Positions 51,451 to 63,460 of a stretch of 64,000 bases of DNA are shown here, piece by piece. Numbering within the stretch: position 1 is the first letter of the stretch; each line of letters begins with the position of its first letter. This DNA is from Pardosa pseudoannulata (Eukaryota; Arthropoda; Arachnida; Araneae; Lycosidae). Made by a program: the position numbers and the translations under genes. The stretch covers positions 105,191,521 to 105,255,520 of the forward strand of contig CM063509.1 of the NCBI GenBank assembly GCA_032207245.1. The letters run 5' to 3'. A model generated the notes under the pieces. It saw only the letters and a list, made by a program, of their open reading frames with translations. It searched no databases and was not told where the DNA came from.

Positions 51451-51965
51451 ATTTAATTTAGATTCTTATTTATTCATACCATAATTTTCTTCTGAAACAA
51501 AGTAAATCTTGTTGAAATTTAGAGTTTTTTTTTTTTAAGATAAACTTTTGTTCCTACTGAAAACTGTTGACTTGCAGTTTCACTTAATCTAAGTTTAAGC
51601 GTGATGCAGACATGCCAACTACTCTGGATTCTCTGGAGGAATGAGAAAATTTGATAACTCCAGAAACCCCTCAGATTGCTCCGGAAAATAACAAAAATTT
51701 TAAACAACTAAAAGATCACAATTCAGCAATTAAATACAAAGGCTTGGAAAAAATAATGCTGAAATATTCTTTTCACACAGTAATGTTTCATGTTAAAGAG
51801 TTTTCAGTACTGTGCATAAGAACTAAGCTGAATTTAGGTAAAATTTGAGCAGACAAACTCTAGAATTCCAGTTGACAAAAAAATGTAACTATTTTAATGG
51901 GGGTTAATGTTGCTACAAGAAAAGCTTTTTTTAAAAGGAAATTGTTAAAGTTCAAAAAGCTACTT

Positions 51966-52270
51966 CCCAGATAGCAAATTTAGTTTGCAGCAGTCTTGTT
52001 TTCCAAGCCTGCAAACTTGCAGCTAGTGCAACATACAAGTCTACAATTTTGAAACAAGACTGCAACAAATCTAAGAATTTTCGCTTGTTTCACGGTTGTT
52101 ATGACTAGGTTTCCACAGTTTTGCAGCAAAATAGCATTGCAAAGGAGTGGTTGCGTTATGTTCTGTCTTACTTCCAGGAGTTTTGCTGCAAGTTTGTCAC
52201 ATCACATTTGTTATGACAAGGTACTATCCAGAAAAAATCAAACTTGCTGCAAGTATGCATGCTATTTGGG
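51966..52270. mobile_element. MITE with inverted ends
   Basis: 305 bp. The left end CCCAGATAGCAAATTTAG then TTTGCAGCA, and the inverse of the right end CCCAAATAGCATGCATAC then TTGCAGCA, match at about 20 of 26 positions. No clear target duplication, so the superfamily is not assigned. Confidence 0.6.
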
Positions 52271-52820
52271 TTATATATTATGCTTAAATTTTAATTTACC
52301 CTTTATAATTTACTACTTTGTGTTTATTTTAATTTGCTTGATTAAATATTTAATTATGTTTAATTTGTTTAGGTTATTTTGTTTAGATTATTATATATGT
52401 AAATTGCATATGCTTGTGCTTCAGGTGTAGCATGTTAAATTTAAATCCTAAAATAATGTTGTTCCTGACAGAGGTGTCTGAATGTTGGCATGTCTGGTGA
52501 TGCCAAATTACAGTGCCATTTCCTAGAACTGTTTGGCTTATTTTGTAAATTTAAAACTAGCACAAATTTTAATTATAGTTTTGTAAATATGTCACTAGAA
52601 TTGACACGTAATTATAATTTCGTGCAGTAGTTTTATTACAGGATGGTTGCTGTAGTTAATTTGCTAGAGATCGCTTCCCTTTCTCTTTATGTTATTAATT
52701 CTTGCATTTAACATGTATAGAGACCGCAGGAGACAACGAAAGCTGTTACATATTTAGCACTACCCAGGAGGCATGTATAGCTTAAACTAGCAATGGTCTT
52801 CTTTTTTAGATAGGCAAATA

Positions 52821-52984
52821 TGTGGCACCTTGCTTAGAGCTATTGGTGTGGCCTGTTTCTGCCTTGAAACTGGACATGATTTTCTTCAGGCTCATCTGTA
52901 CAAAGTTGGTCTTGTTGATTCACCGAACTGTGTTCTTTGTGCTTCAGCCCCAATGCATGGAGATCACTTTTCTTCTTGTCCTGC
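52821..52984 (+). pseudogene. C-terminal LINE fragment, same family as the intron 5 LINE
   Basis: The + strand reads RAIGVACFCLETGHDFLQA then HLYKVGLVDSPNCVLC then HGDHFSSCPAL, aligning with the C-terminal zinc knuckle of the LINE at 26066-26320. A small piece, cut off by the next LINE. Confidence 0.75.
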
Positions 52985-53990
52985 CCTCATCATCATAGTT
53001 GGCCCGACAGCCTGTTGTGGGCCTTCGCCTTCTTAAGAAGTTTTTCCCATCCTGCTCTGTTTTGTGCTTGGGACCTCCATCTTCTAATCTTTATGAGACC
53101 AAAGTCTGACTCCATGCAGTCGATTCACTGTCGTTTTGGTCTGCCCCTTGGTCGTTGTCCGAAAGGGACTGCATTAAAAACTTTTAAAGCAGCCCGATCT
53201 GCGTCCATTCGCAATGTCCAGCCCATCTCATTCTATTCAGCCTGATAAATTTGATGACGTCATCCTCTTTGTAAAGCTTGTACAGTTCAAAGTTAAATCT
53301 TGTCCGCCGGGTTCCCCTGTCAAAAACACCGCCAAAATTGGTCTGCAGTGCTCTCCTTTCAAAGAGTGCAAGCATTTTTTCTTCTTTTGATGTAAGTGAC
53401 CCAGTCTCAGAGGCATAAGTTAGCACTGGTCTTATAAGAGTTTTGTACAACAGGATTTTCGTTCTTCTTTTAATTAAATGGCTCCTCAATTGACTTCTGA
53501 GTCCACGTAGACATCGGTTGGCCGCATCAATTCTCTTCCTGATCTTGGGGCTGATGTCATTTTGGCACTCAACCACAGAACCCAAATAAGTAAATTTCTC
53601 AACTCGTTCAAATTTATGTCCCTCGACTTCAAGAGTATAGCCAATATTATTCTTTCCACAATACACGTATTTTATCTTTCCCTCATTTATCTTTAGCTTT
53701 ACCTTTGCTGCAGCTTTTTCTAATGCAATGAAGGATTCCCTCAGGGTGCTTGCAGACCTGGCAATAATATCAATGTCATCAGCATAAGCCAGGATCTGTA
53801 CAGATTTGTTTGTTATTGTTCCTGTGTTTATGCCAGCATCTTGTCCTGCCCTACAGGATGTTATTTCTTCAGGTTCCTTTTTGACTCTCTCATCTAATGG
53901 GGCAGTTTCTTGTCTGTATTGGGCTGCAAGGCATCGTATGCTCAAAAGAGTTCAGACGGGCATAAAAAGAAAAAAAGAAATTCTTGCAAT
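52985..53990 (-). pseudogene. RTE-like LINE, C-terminal half of reverse transcriptase
   Basis: On the - strand from about 53945: LAYADDIDIIAR (RT catalytic YADD), then FTYLGSVV, RIDAANRCLRGLR, LYKTLIRPVLTYASET, RMRWAGH. A frameshift near 53205 follows, then DADRAALKVFNAVPFGQRPR and GRPKRQ with a stop, and RNRAGWEKLL-type C-terminal residues. The 3' end is a short GAT repeat (about 52985). This LINE type (endonuclease-RT with a GRP basic C-terminus) is common in arthropods. It is 5'-truncated and inactive. Confidence 0.85.
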
Positions 53991-55007
53991 TATTTTTTGG
54001 ACCGTATTTTTTTAAAACCCTGTTTCTTAGTTTTTTTTTTAACTATAAATTGAAAATAGTTTTAGCATGTGTTTTTAAATAGTATATATTTTATTTACAA
54101 AAAAAGACAATTTTGCTACTATGTTAGGAAATTGATGCTGTTATTTTGCATACTTTGATTTTATTTGAGGTATTTAATTCTAGGATTTCAAATCATGTCA
54201 AGAAGTATTAATTGGAAATGGACCTTTTTGAAATGACTGATTTTGACCCAAAATCTGAAATAATTTTTGTTCTGAAAAAATCAAGTTAGGTTACATTTCA
54301 TTATCAAGTGACTTTTTTTATAGATGATTATTTTACTACACTGAAACCTGTTTTTTGTCATGTACCCTTATTTAAAAACTTTAAAAAATGTTTTGCTCTT
54401 TGACAATTTTTGTATTGAATTAGAAATTTTGAGATCTTTAAGGTAGCATTTTTATGCAGTTCTTAAAATTTTAGAAATTATTTATGTGTTTGTCATGAAA
54501 CTGGGTATGCTTTTAAAATATGCAAAGTTTTTTTTATTTTTTATTTTTTATTTATTTATTTTTTTTGAGTTATGGGAGTTTAATACCGTAAAAGGATGAA
54601 AACAGTTGCTAAAACATTGTATTAGTTGAAATAATTGTGTTATATAAATAGAATTTAAAGTAAGTGAAAATTGATAGTCAGCTTTGTTTCTATATAAATT
54701 CTAAAGTTAAAATGTAAAAAAATATAAGCAATTCGTTAGTATGCTGTGCACTAGGAACATTTTTAAGGAATAGTTTGACAACTTGATTTTTATCAAATGG
54801 ACTTGTATTTAAATTAATTTTTTTCTAATAGATTTTTGTGTTTTACCTGTTTCATGTAACAACATAATAAATTTTCATTATAAAAATATTGGTAAAAATT
54901 GTGAATATTAAAAACTGAAATTCAACTTTCTTTGACCCCTTAAATATATTTTGGCAATCTTTTTGAAACATCATTTGGCCCACTGAGATTCTACCTTGTG
55001 TTCTTTT
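53991..55007. other. AT-rich stretch between LINE and hAT element
   Basis: No coding or clear element; T-rich around 54530-54565. Confidence 0.7.
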
Positions 55008-56138
55008 CAGTGGCGTGCGATCCATATGTGTAGGGTGTGCAGTGCACACCCTGGCAAAATTATGAGAGACAATAATTTTCTGCACCTATGTCTACCTATC
55101 TTTATATGGTATATAATAAATATTATTTATATTCAAATATGTTGATTTGCTTGCTTGTATTCTCGCAGTGCGTGCGGTACTAGGTGCTGCACCCCGTAGC
55201 GCATTCAAAAGCAAACGAACATAAGAAATTTTTAAGTGTACGCACTGCGCACTAATAGAAAATCACGCTTTATATGTATGGGCTATTGGAGAAGCACAGT
55301 GTACTATAAGCACTGAGGAAAGTGCAGCTATTTTTCCTGCACTTGGCATTCAGAATCATCCGAATGTACGGTTTTATTAAGCGTTGTATTAGAGCGGGGA
55401 CTTACGTGCTGAAGCGCTTTTGTTCTTTTAACTGATTAACTGGCCATACGATTTTGCAGGCGGTTAATGTTTAAATTTATATATTGTAAGATTATGTTTT
55501 CATGGAAATATAAGAAGTATTTTATCAATATAAAGGGAAATGTTTTAGTGTGGTAAAGTAATTTCGGTGATGTATTATATTTATAGAAATAATTCGCTAA
55601 AAAACAATTTTGTTTTGTTAGACAAAAAAGAAATGAATTTTAATAGAACAGTCCAAATTTTACCATTCATTGTGTTTTACAGACAGTATATAAGTTATAT
55701 CTGTAACACCATATCCCTGGTTTTGTTTTTAAAAATTGTGAAGATGTTTTTCGCAGATTATATGATTTTCAAATGTTAAAAACAATTAATAAATATAATT
55801 TAACCCACTGACTGAAGGAGAAACAGTTCGTTCTATTGCGCCAGCGTGCAGTGAAATCCTCTGCACGTGGAATAGACGTTCGGTTTGTTGGCGCCAATGA
55901 CATTCTGATGAAGCACCGTAGCGGTGGACGCTATGTGGTGCTACGTTTGTTGAAAATGTAAGTCTTTCGTGGAAATATAAGTTATTCGTTATTTTATTAG
56001 TAATACGGATAGACGAATCTATTTTGTGTACAAATAAATAATAAACGTTAAAGAAGTGTTTAATGTACATTTTTATGGTTTTATTATTATAGTTGTTGCT
56101 CTCTGCACACCCTGCATGAAACCTACCGCACGCCACTG
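55008..56138. mobile_element. Non-autonomous hAT element with 8-bp TSD
   Basis: 1131 bp starting CAGTGGCGTGCG and ending CGCACGCCACTG (a perfect 12-bp inverse), with further matched GGGTGTGCAG / CTGCACACCC blocks inside. It is flanked by perfect GTTCTTTT duplications (55000-55007 and 56139-56146). No transposase reading frame. Confidence 0.93.
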
Positions 56139-57276
56139 GTTCTTTTGTATATTATTTTGTTCAGGAACATGCAGAGTTACTTTTGTTGAAATTTCGACTT
56201 CATGTTAACATTAAGTTACTTTAGTTTTTTCTGAAGACAGTTTGCCTGCAGTTAATTTTTTATTGTAATGTTTTGAGTTTTGAAGTCTGAGTGAATGTAA
56301 AGATGTTCAGAATTATGGAAAGAGGACACATAATCTTTAATCTTAAAAAATCGTTTTAATTCAATTTATCTGATAGCTTTTTTAATTTTAATAAAATACT
56401 TTTTATTTATCCATTCAAGTTCAAATACATTTTTTAAACTTGTAATGGATGACACTTGATATTAATTCAGTTTTTATTAAATATTCCTTAAATTTAATTT
56501 TAATTTTATATGGGAGAAAAAAATTCTTATGTAAGATATTTAGTAGAATATAAATTTAGGAATAAATACCGTCAGTAGCGAAGTGTGTAGATCGCTGGAA
56601 AAAAATTTCTTTTTTGTATTCTTTTCTCATTCTGGGTTCTAATCTGAATCAGGGAAGAACAAAATGGAAAACAAAACATGAATAAATTAGTGAGAGAGAT
56701 GGAAAGTGTGTATGTGAGAGAATTTCCCTCTCTCTCACATACACACATATACAACAATATATGCAAGTAGATTGTATACCTAAGTATACATTGACTTTAA
56801 AAAAATTTAATATATTGTTTTTTATTTGTGTTTTATACTTTTGGCTATATGCCACAAACTGTATAAAAATGTTTTTTATTTCGTTTTATATTTTTGGCTT
56901 ATGCCGCAAACTGTATAAAAATAGAGCTTGGCAAAGGTGGCATCTGCCACGGGCGCATCAGTCTTAGGGGTGCTGCATCGTGATAAAAATGGGGTCGGAA
57001 AGAGAACGATTCTCCCCGAGTAGAAATAAGGAAAAGTTGAACAGTTTTTTTTATTATAAAATCTAATGTGTTTATAAATGATTTTTTAATGAATTTTTTT
57101 ATTTTTTTAAATGCCTCTAGAGACTAAACTTGTCACATATTCTAACAAAATGTTTACCAAACACTCCTAAGATGCCTTAATACATATCCGGGTATTCATT
57201 TAAAATTTTAAAGTTATTAAAACTAAATTTAAATTTAGAAATTCACCAATTTTCAATAAAAATTCAACGTTTAAAT
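56119..57276. repeat. Tandem duplication, unit 1
   Basis: A 1158-bp unit beginning inside the hAT 3' terminal repeat. It includes the GTTCTTTT target duplicate, a perfect hairpin, and at about 56925 a GC-richer piece GCTTGGCAAAGGTGGCATC that looks like a DNA-transposon end. See unit 2. Confidence 0.95.
56706..56746. repeat. 16-bp perfect hairpin in the duplicated unit
   Basis: GTGTGTATGTGAGAGA (56706-56721) is exactly complementary to 56731-56746, with a 9-base loop. It is repeated in unit 2 at 57865-57905. Confidence 0.85.
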
Positions 57277-58435
57277 AAACCTACCGCACGCCACTGGTTC
57301 TTTTGTATATTATTTTGTTCAGGAACATGCAGAGTTACTTTTGTTGAAATTTCGACTTCATGTTAACATTAAGTTACTTTAGTTTTTTCTGAAGACAGTT
57401 TGCCTGCAGTTAATTTTTTTATTGTAATGTTTTGAGTTTTGAAGTCTGAGTGAATGTAAAGATGTTCAGAATTATGGAAAGAGGACACATAATCTTTAAT
57501 CTTAAAAAATCGTTTTAATTCAATTTATCTGATAGCTTTTTTAATTTTAATAAAATACTTTTTATTTATCCATTCAAGTTCAAATACATTTTTTAAACTT
57601 GTAATGGATGACACTTGATATTAATTCAGTTTTTATTAAATATTCCTTAAATTTAATTTTAATTTTATATGGGAGAAAAAAATTCTTATGTAAGATATTT
57701 AGTAGAATATAAATTTAGGAATAAATACCGTCAGTAGCGAAGTGTGTAGATCGCTGGAAAAAAATTTCTTTTTTGTATTCTTTTCTCATTCTGGGTTCTA
57801 ATCTGAATCAGGGAAGAACAAAATGGAAAACAAAACATGAATAAATTAGTGAGAGAGATGGAAAGTGTGTATGTGAGAGAATTTCCCTCTCTCTCACATA
57901 CACACATATACAACAATATATGCAAGTAGATTGTATACCTAAGTATACATTGACTTTAAAAAAATTTAATATATTGTTTTTTATTTGTGTTTTATACTTT
58001 TGGCTATATGCCACAAACTGTATAAAAATGTTTTTTATTTCGTTTTATATTTTTGGCTTATGCCGCAAACTGTATAAAAATAGAGCTTGGCAAAGGTGGC
58101 ATCTGCCACGGGCGCATCAGTCTTAGGGGTGCTGCATCGTGATAAAAATGGGGTCGGAAAGAGAACGATTCTCCCCGAGTAGAAATAAGGAAAAGTTGAA
58201 CAGTTTTTTTTATTATAAAATCTAATGTGTTTATAAATGATTTTTTAATGAATTTTTTTATTTTTTTAAATGCCTCTAGAGACTAAACTTGTCACATATT
58301 CTAACAAAATGTTTACCAAACACTCCTAAGATGCCTTAATACATATCCGGGTATTCATTTAAAATTTTAAAGTTATTAAAACTAAATTTAAATTTAGAAA
58401 TTCACCAATTTTCAATAAAAATTCAACGTTTAAAT
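57277..58435. repeat. Tandem duplication, unit 2
   Basis: A head-to-tail copy of 56119-57276. The only difference I found is one extra T in a T run near 57414. AAA microhomology lies at the junction. Because it starts with the last 20 bases of the hAT element, the duplication is younger than that insertion. It could be a real recent event or an assembly artefact. Confidence 0.95.
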
Positions 58436-58486
58436 AAAAACTATTCCCCTAAAAAAAAAAAAAAAACTATTCAGTTTATTAGCAAA

Positions 58487-59130
58487 ATGATACCTATAAA
58501 GAGTTTAAAAATATTTTTAAGCATTAATAAGGTTAGAAATGAGATAAAGACTGAAATTAGAAACCGAATTTTGATGGCAAATAGGTGCTATTTTGGTTTA
58601 AAGAGCAAAATAAAATCTAAACTCCTTTGCATCAATACAAAAATAAACCTATACAAAACCCTTATAAGACCGATTATTTTATATGGCAGTGAGGCATGTG
58701 CAATTAACAAAACAGAAGAAAAGAGGCTACTCATTTTTGAAAGAAAAATCCTTCGGTCAACATTTGGAGCAGTAAAGGAAAATAATGCATGGAGAGGTTT
58801 ATATAAACATGAATTATATACTAAATACAGACAACTTAACATCTTGAGAGTTATTAAATCCAACAGAATTAGATGGCTGGGACATGTTTTCAGGCGAGCA
58901 GATTTGGACCCAGTTAAAAAAAAATTAACTTTTTCAAAGATTGAGGGTACAAGAAGAAGAGGTAGACCAGTAACAAGGTGGTTGGATTGTGTGGAGAAAG
59001 ATTTGGAGTTCTTGGGTATTAATAGAGGGAGAAACCTTGCAAAAAGTCGTGCCGTTTGGAGGAAGCAGACAGAGAAAGCCATGGCCTGTACCAGGCTGTA
59101 GCGCTGCTGAAGAAGAAGATTAATAAGGTA
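58487..59130 (+). pseudogene. RTE-like LINE C-terminal fragment, second copy
   Basis: 204 open codons on the + strand: RILMANRCYFGLKSK, LYKTLIRPIILYGSEA, FERKILRSTFGAV, RIRWLGHVFRRADLDPVKKK, then the basic RRRGRPVTRWLDCVEKDLEF and a conserved W. Same family as 52985-53990 but a different subfamily. Strongly 5'-truncated, lacking the YADD catalytic region. It ends in a GAA repeat just after the stop, as these LINEs do. The uninterrupted frame suggests a fairly young insertion. Confidence 0.88.
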
Positions 59131-59395
59131 AAAATAGAACAAAAATTAATGTACTAGGAACATTTTAAGAATTAACAAAATATTTTGCGAGTTTATTCTG
59201 AATATATGATAGAAAAAAAATCATGTTTACATATTTTCTCAATATATATGGTGGTAGGGTCGCTAAAGGACCTAGTTACACCCCTGAAAATATTTCGAAA
59301 ACCCAAATTGTAACCCATTAATGTCTAATGTTCCCACTTGAGAGACCTAAAATATATTTGTAAAGTTTTTTTTTTTTTTTCGGAGTAAGGTGTGG

Positions 59396-59426
<31 letters not shown>

Positions 59427-59439
59427 AAAATAGATGACA
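59131..59439. other. AT-rich stretch with T runs and a transposon-like end
   Basis: Contains CCTAGTTACACCCCTG at about 59272-59287, which looks like the end of an hAT-type element whose other end I did not find, and long T runs at 59367-59422. Confidence 0.4.
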
Positions 59440-60150
59440 ATCTTATAAACAGTGCCTAATTTTCTAGAATCTGCTATTTATAATTTTATCTGTTGGATCG
59501 ACATTTTATAATTTTTCGAGCCTCGTAAAGAAATTTACGTTTCCTGCGGGACTATCAACTGAAATCATGGTAAACAGCTTATCGTCTGTTATTCATTTTC
59601 CAGTTATATGCTTACAGATGTTACCAGATAAATTTGTGTTCGAAGTTTCTTTTTTCATAAATGACATCCTATAATGTTTAAAATGACAGCGGATCAGTCA
59701 TTAAGACTGTTGTATCTCGTAACACATTTATAAAACTAAATAATAATTGGGCTCTGGTGCATCTATCCGATACTTAACGGCTGTCAAAAAAGTAAATAGG
59801 AAGTCAAAAAATCTCACAGGGATATTTTAAAACTATAACAACACATTTATTCACTTTCTAAAAAACTAGCAACATTCGCCGAAGCGAACCAAAACTTAAA
59901 CTAAAAAGAATAACAATTTACAGCGTTGCCACAAAACTGAATACAAACTGAAAACATTGGAATTTCGATAGTGGCTTCAACATAGCTCGTTATCTTTGCG
60001 CGAGGGGTTTTCGCAACAAAGACATTCTGTCAAAGTTGTATAAATTTCATATTTGTTTTACTCTGTGCAATGCATAATTTAGGTTTAAGATTATCGTTAA
60101 TATACATTCGGTAGGAATGACTGACATTTAATGAGTTAAATAAATTTTAA
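59440..60150 (+). repeat. Interspersed repeat R3, copy 2
   Basis: Aligns in order with 42290-42760 but is longer and less decayed, with more CpG. Its type is unknown; no coding seen. Confidence 0.6.
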
Positions 60151-60350
60151 TTTTAAAAAACTAGATTGAATTTAGTCATAATACGGAATTAAGGGGGGTT
60201 GTTTAGGGCTGATATTATTCAAAGCACAGTATGCGCAATTTACGATCTTCATATCTAAACATATATGTATAAATTTGTAATGTGGTATTAACAGACAATA
60301 TAAATGATGAAAAATCTATGACCTGTTTCCTTTTTTTAAAAATGAAATTC

Positions 60351-60500
60351 TAAGCCGAGCGATGGCCGAATCGTAGAGCGGTTCGTTTTGGTACCAGAGT
60401 TCGCAGTTTCGAATTCCACTGCTGGCATGGTTGTTCGGAATCGGCTTTAAGCAGTAGGTTCCAGTCTCAGTAGCCTGCGGGATCAAAACAGTAGACCTAG
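60351..60500 (+). repeat. tRNA-derived SINE, family S1
   Basis: The head GATGGCCGAATCGTAGAGCG is A-box-like, and TTTCGAATTCC is a B box. A body with GCTGGCATGGTTGTTCGGAA then CGGCTTTAAGCAGTA follows. The head keeps pol III promoter spacing. Confidence 0.7.
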
Positions 60501-62103
60501 CTCTCCAAACCAAAACAATCTTAGAAATTCCATATCTTTTTAAATTGAAAACTCGCATATTTTTTTTTAGTAAAACCAAAATTTTAAAGTATTTTAAGTA
60601 TTAATAATTTTTAAATATTTTATTGCCATTTTTATCGTTAGATTATGAGTAACACGTGTACAAAATTTCGAATTTAGGCATAAATGTTTAGATTTGATCA
60701 TAAGTTGCAAAAATTAATATTTTAGTAAATTAATGTTTTGGTAATATCTCTTTTAATTCGATCTTAATAGCGGAATAGATTCAATGTGGTTTTCTCGTGA
60801 GATATTTTTATGCTGTTTGAGGCGTAAGAAAGAGAAGGAAAATAGCTATGACAGCTAAATTTTGAACAATCGATTTTTTGAAGATTAAAAGTTTATTTAT
60901 CCACTTAAAACGAATTTCGATGAAATGATATCAAATTCATAGTACACTTTGCATAATTGATAATTACTTCATAAGCTTTTCTCGTTCTTATGCAAAAACG
61001 GACATGTGGACTTAGTGTAAAAAGAAATTAAGCAAAGATTGTGCTACGAATTTCTTATTGAATTCCTCAAAAACCAAATAATACTAGTTTATCTGGTTTC
61101 TTATTTCTAAGTACTTCTGCCTCTACATATTCAATATATGAATTTAAAGCTCCTGTTTTTTTTTTTTAATTTCATCTTAAATGAATTGTTCCCTTAATCG
61201 CCGTTTTAATCTTCAGATAACTTTCGATAAAGACTCTTAACAATTTTGCGATGGAAGACAATGTCAAGCCAACTCAATCTCTTAGACATAAGCTGTTACC
61301 TCTATGGTTTTAGATGTTTTTTCTTTTCCAAAAAGGATAGGAGTAGTGGCAACAGTGTAACATTGCGAAAAAGGTTTAGAATAAAAATTTGAGATGAAGT
61401 ACGCAATGACAAAAGATGTGTTTTTATTTTGGCGTATTTATTTATTGAAGTTATTTGTATCAGAATTCCTTTATGTGATCGGTTTTAACACTGAATCTTT
61501 CACGTGTGTATTGATGTTATTTTGTTTACGAATAAGAATTCTGTTGATAGACGAAACCGAAAGTACGGAACAATTTCCCAACATAAGCATTACCATTACT
61601 AGCAACGCCAGAACTAGAGGGCTTGGCCCAGGGAGTTCTGTTGAAGCTCATCCTGTGAGATCTTGTGAGAGGTGGAAGACGTGCTACTCGACTCAAAAGT
61701 CTTGTTCGCCAGTATGCTTTAGTATCATTAAATCGCCAACAATGTGCTGTACACGTCGATAAGTTATTATCATAAAAGTAAAAGCATCCGCTGAAATCAT
61801 TTGCTAGAGCATAGTTTCTGAATACACTGCATCGGGTACAGTTATTCATATTCAACTCTTGGACGGATTAAAATGGAATTCGACAGTGAAGTTAGAGATA
61901 CTAAATATTTATTTTCGATGTTCCAGAGTAAATTTTATTGAGATATATGTATCCCTGATTATAAAAAACATAGATGGATGTCTCTTTGTAGCATATCGAA
62001 TTGTTTACAGGCAAAACAATGGAGACATGAGAAGTATTCTGACTACAAACGCCTCCCCTCCCCCCCCCAAAAAAAGGAGAAAATCCTCAAAGAAGGTGTA
62101 AAT
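60501..62103. other. Unassigned stretch
   Basis: No gene or element recognised. 61390-61860 has overlapping ORFs on both strands (122 and 109 codons) without any motif I know. It is somewhat less AT-rich than the rest and may be an uncharacterised repeat. Confidence 0.45.
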
Positions 62104-62164
62104 CAGTGGTTCCCAAACTTTTTATGTCCACAGAACCCTTTTTGGGGCAAGCACTTATTACGAA
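62104..62164 (+). repeat. hAT-type terminal segment
   Basis: CAGTGGTTCCCAAACTTTTT followed by CACAGAACCC is the usual start of one hAT group. The element is interrupted by the SINE at 62168. GGGAACC at about 62354 may be the other end. Confidence 0.45.
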
Positions 62165-62167
62165 CTC

Positions 62168-62305
62168 CAAGGCCGAATGGGTAGGGCGAAGCTCTTTAGA
62201 ATTGGAGTTCATGGGTTCGAACCCCACTGTGGGATAGATGTGTGTATCCATTCGGAATCGACTTTAAGCCGTATGTCCAGGTCTCATTAAAACTCGTCTA
62301 ACAGA
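62168..62305 (+). repeat. tRNA-derived SINE, family S1, best B box
   Basis: GGCCGAATGGGTAGGGCG (A-box region), then GGGTTCGAACCCC (near-perfect B box), then TTCGGAATCGACTTTAAGCC and CCAGGTCTCATT, the S1 tail. The youngest-looking S1 copy here. Confidence 0.75.
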
Positions 62306-62739
62306 ATAATACGCTCTATCGCTTTTAATCTGTCACTAACGTCCAAATGGCTATGGGAACCTATATATCGGCATTAAAAATTACAATTCTATTGTTGATA
62401 CTTTTTAAATAATTACATAAATTATAAATAAAACATTTTGATATCTAAAAGTAAAATGTACTGAAATAGTACCATGTGTTTTAATTAAAAAATATTTTTA
62501 AGTGCATGGGGGACGTTACAAAGTGATTTTATAAATTATTAACTCGGAAAGTTAAAAAAAAATTTCACGCATACATTGAAGTATAAATAAATTAATCACA
62601 TTATTTTTTCTTAAAATCAACTAACATTTTTGTACATTTCATTTTTTTTATAAAATTGAAATATATGAAAATCTGTACATTGGCATTAAAAATTATAATT
62701 TTATCTGTGATGTTTTAAATAGTAACTTGATTTGCTATT

Positions 62740-63460
62740 GCTCAGTCACAAAAGGCAACAATCTCGTTGCAGGTTCGAAACTGGAGCAGGCCTAAGATCC
62801 GTCGTGTTTGTTAAGTAGCCTCCATATTATGACCAAAGGCCGTAGGCAAGGGGGAAATTTAAAGGACCGGTCCCCTCCCGAGATTCTAGAAGACCATTTC
62901 GTCAAAAGAAGATGTTCCACGTGTGTGTAGGTGCCATCTGTATAAGAATATGTTAAAAGAAATAAATCCGCTGTTCGAAAATTTAATGTTTTCACTATAT
63001 TTTGCCATTTATCATTAGGAAGATAACAATGTTCTCAAATTTTTTTTTATTATTTGAGTTAAAAATGGATGATTGTCATACCTCATCCATGCCTCCTTAA
63101 TACCTTAATTTTGTATTACTGAAGTATCATTCACAATGTCTTTTCTCTATGAAAGCCCCCGGAAAACAATTTCTGACTACGGCCCTGCTATGGCCAGTTG
63201 TTCACTACTTCCTAATGGTAACCTTGGCCGATGGTTTAGGGTTGCATCCACACACTGGGCCACTAAATGAACCGATCATGTGGATTCGTCCATAGGGTCT
63301 ACGGCGCACTTTAGTTGCGCATCTAGTTGACTTTGATCTCTGGAGAAAAACCGCTTCCGAAACCATCGTCCGCCAAGGCTATTTTATCGTCGACCTTGAT
63401 AAGCCATACCCTCTCCAGACAGTGATAATGGCTTGTAGTGGGCCATAGTGTGGAAGGGTC
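62740..63460 (+). repeat. Interspersed repeat R2, copy 2 (tRNA-like head), split by insertion
   Basis: The left part 62740-62834 carries a B-box-like GCAGGTTCGAAACTGG and AAGTAGCCTCCATATTATG. The right part 63188-63460 continues with TATGGCCAGTTGTTCAC. Together they match copy 1 at 37755-38075 without the gap. With the head, R2 looks like a tRNA-derived SINE of about 370 bp. Confidence 0.65.
62835..63187. mobile_element. Small hAT-like insertion inside R2
   Basis: 353 bp with inverted tips AAAGGCCGTAG and CTACGGCCCTG. The flanking 8-mers TTATGACC and CTATGGCC (6 of 8 identical) occupy the same place in R2, which fits an aged hAT duplication. Confidence 0.6.

Noticed and set aside
61394..61855. 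Overlapping ORFs on both strands
   Set aside because: No motif, no splice structure and no strand preference; could not support a gene.
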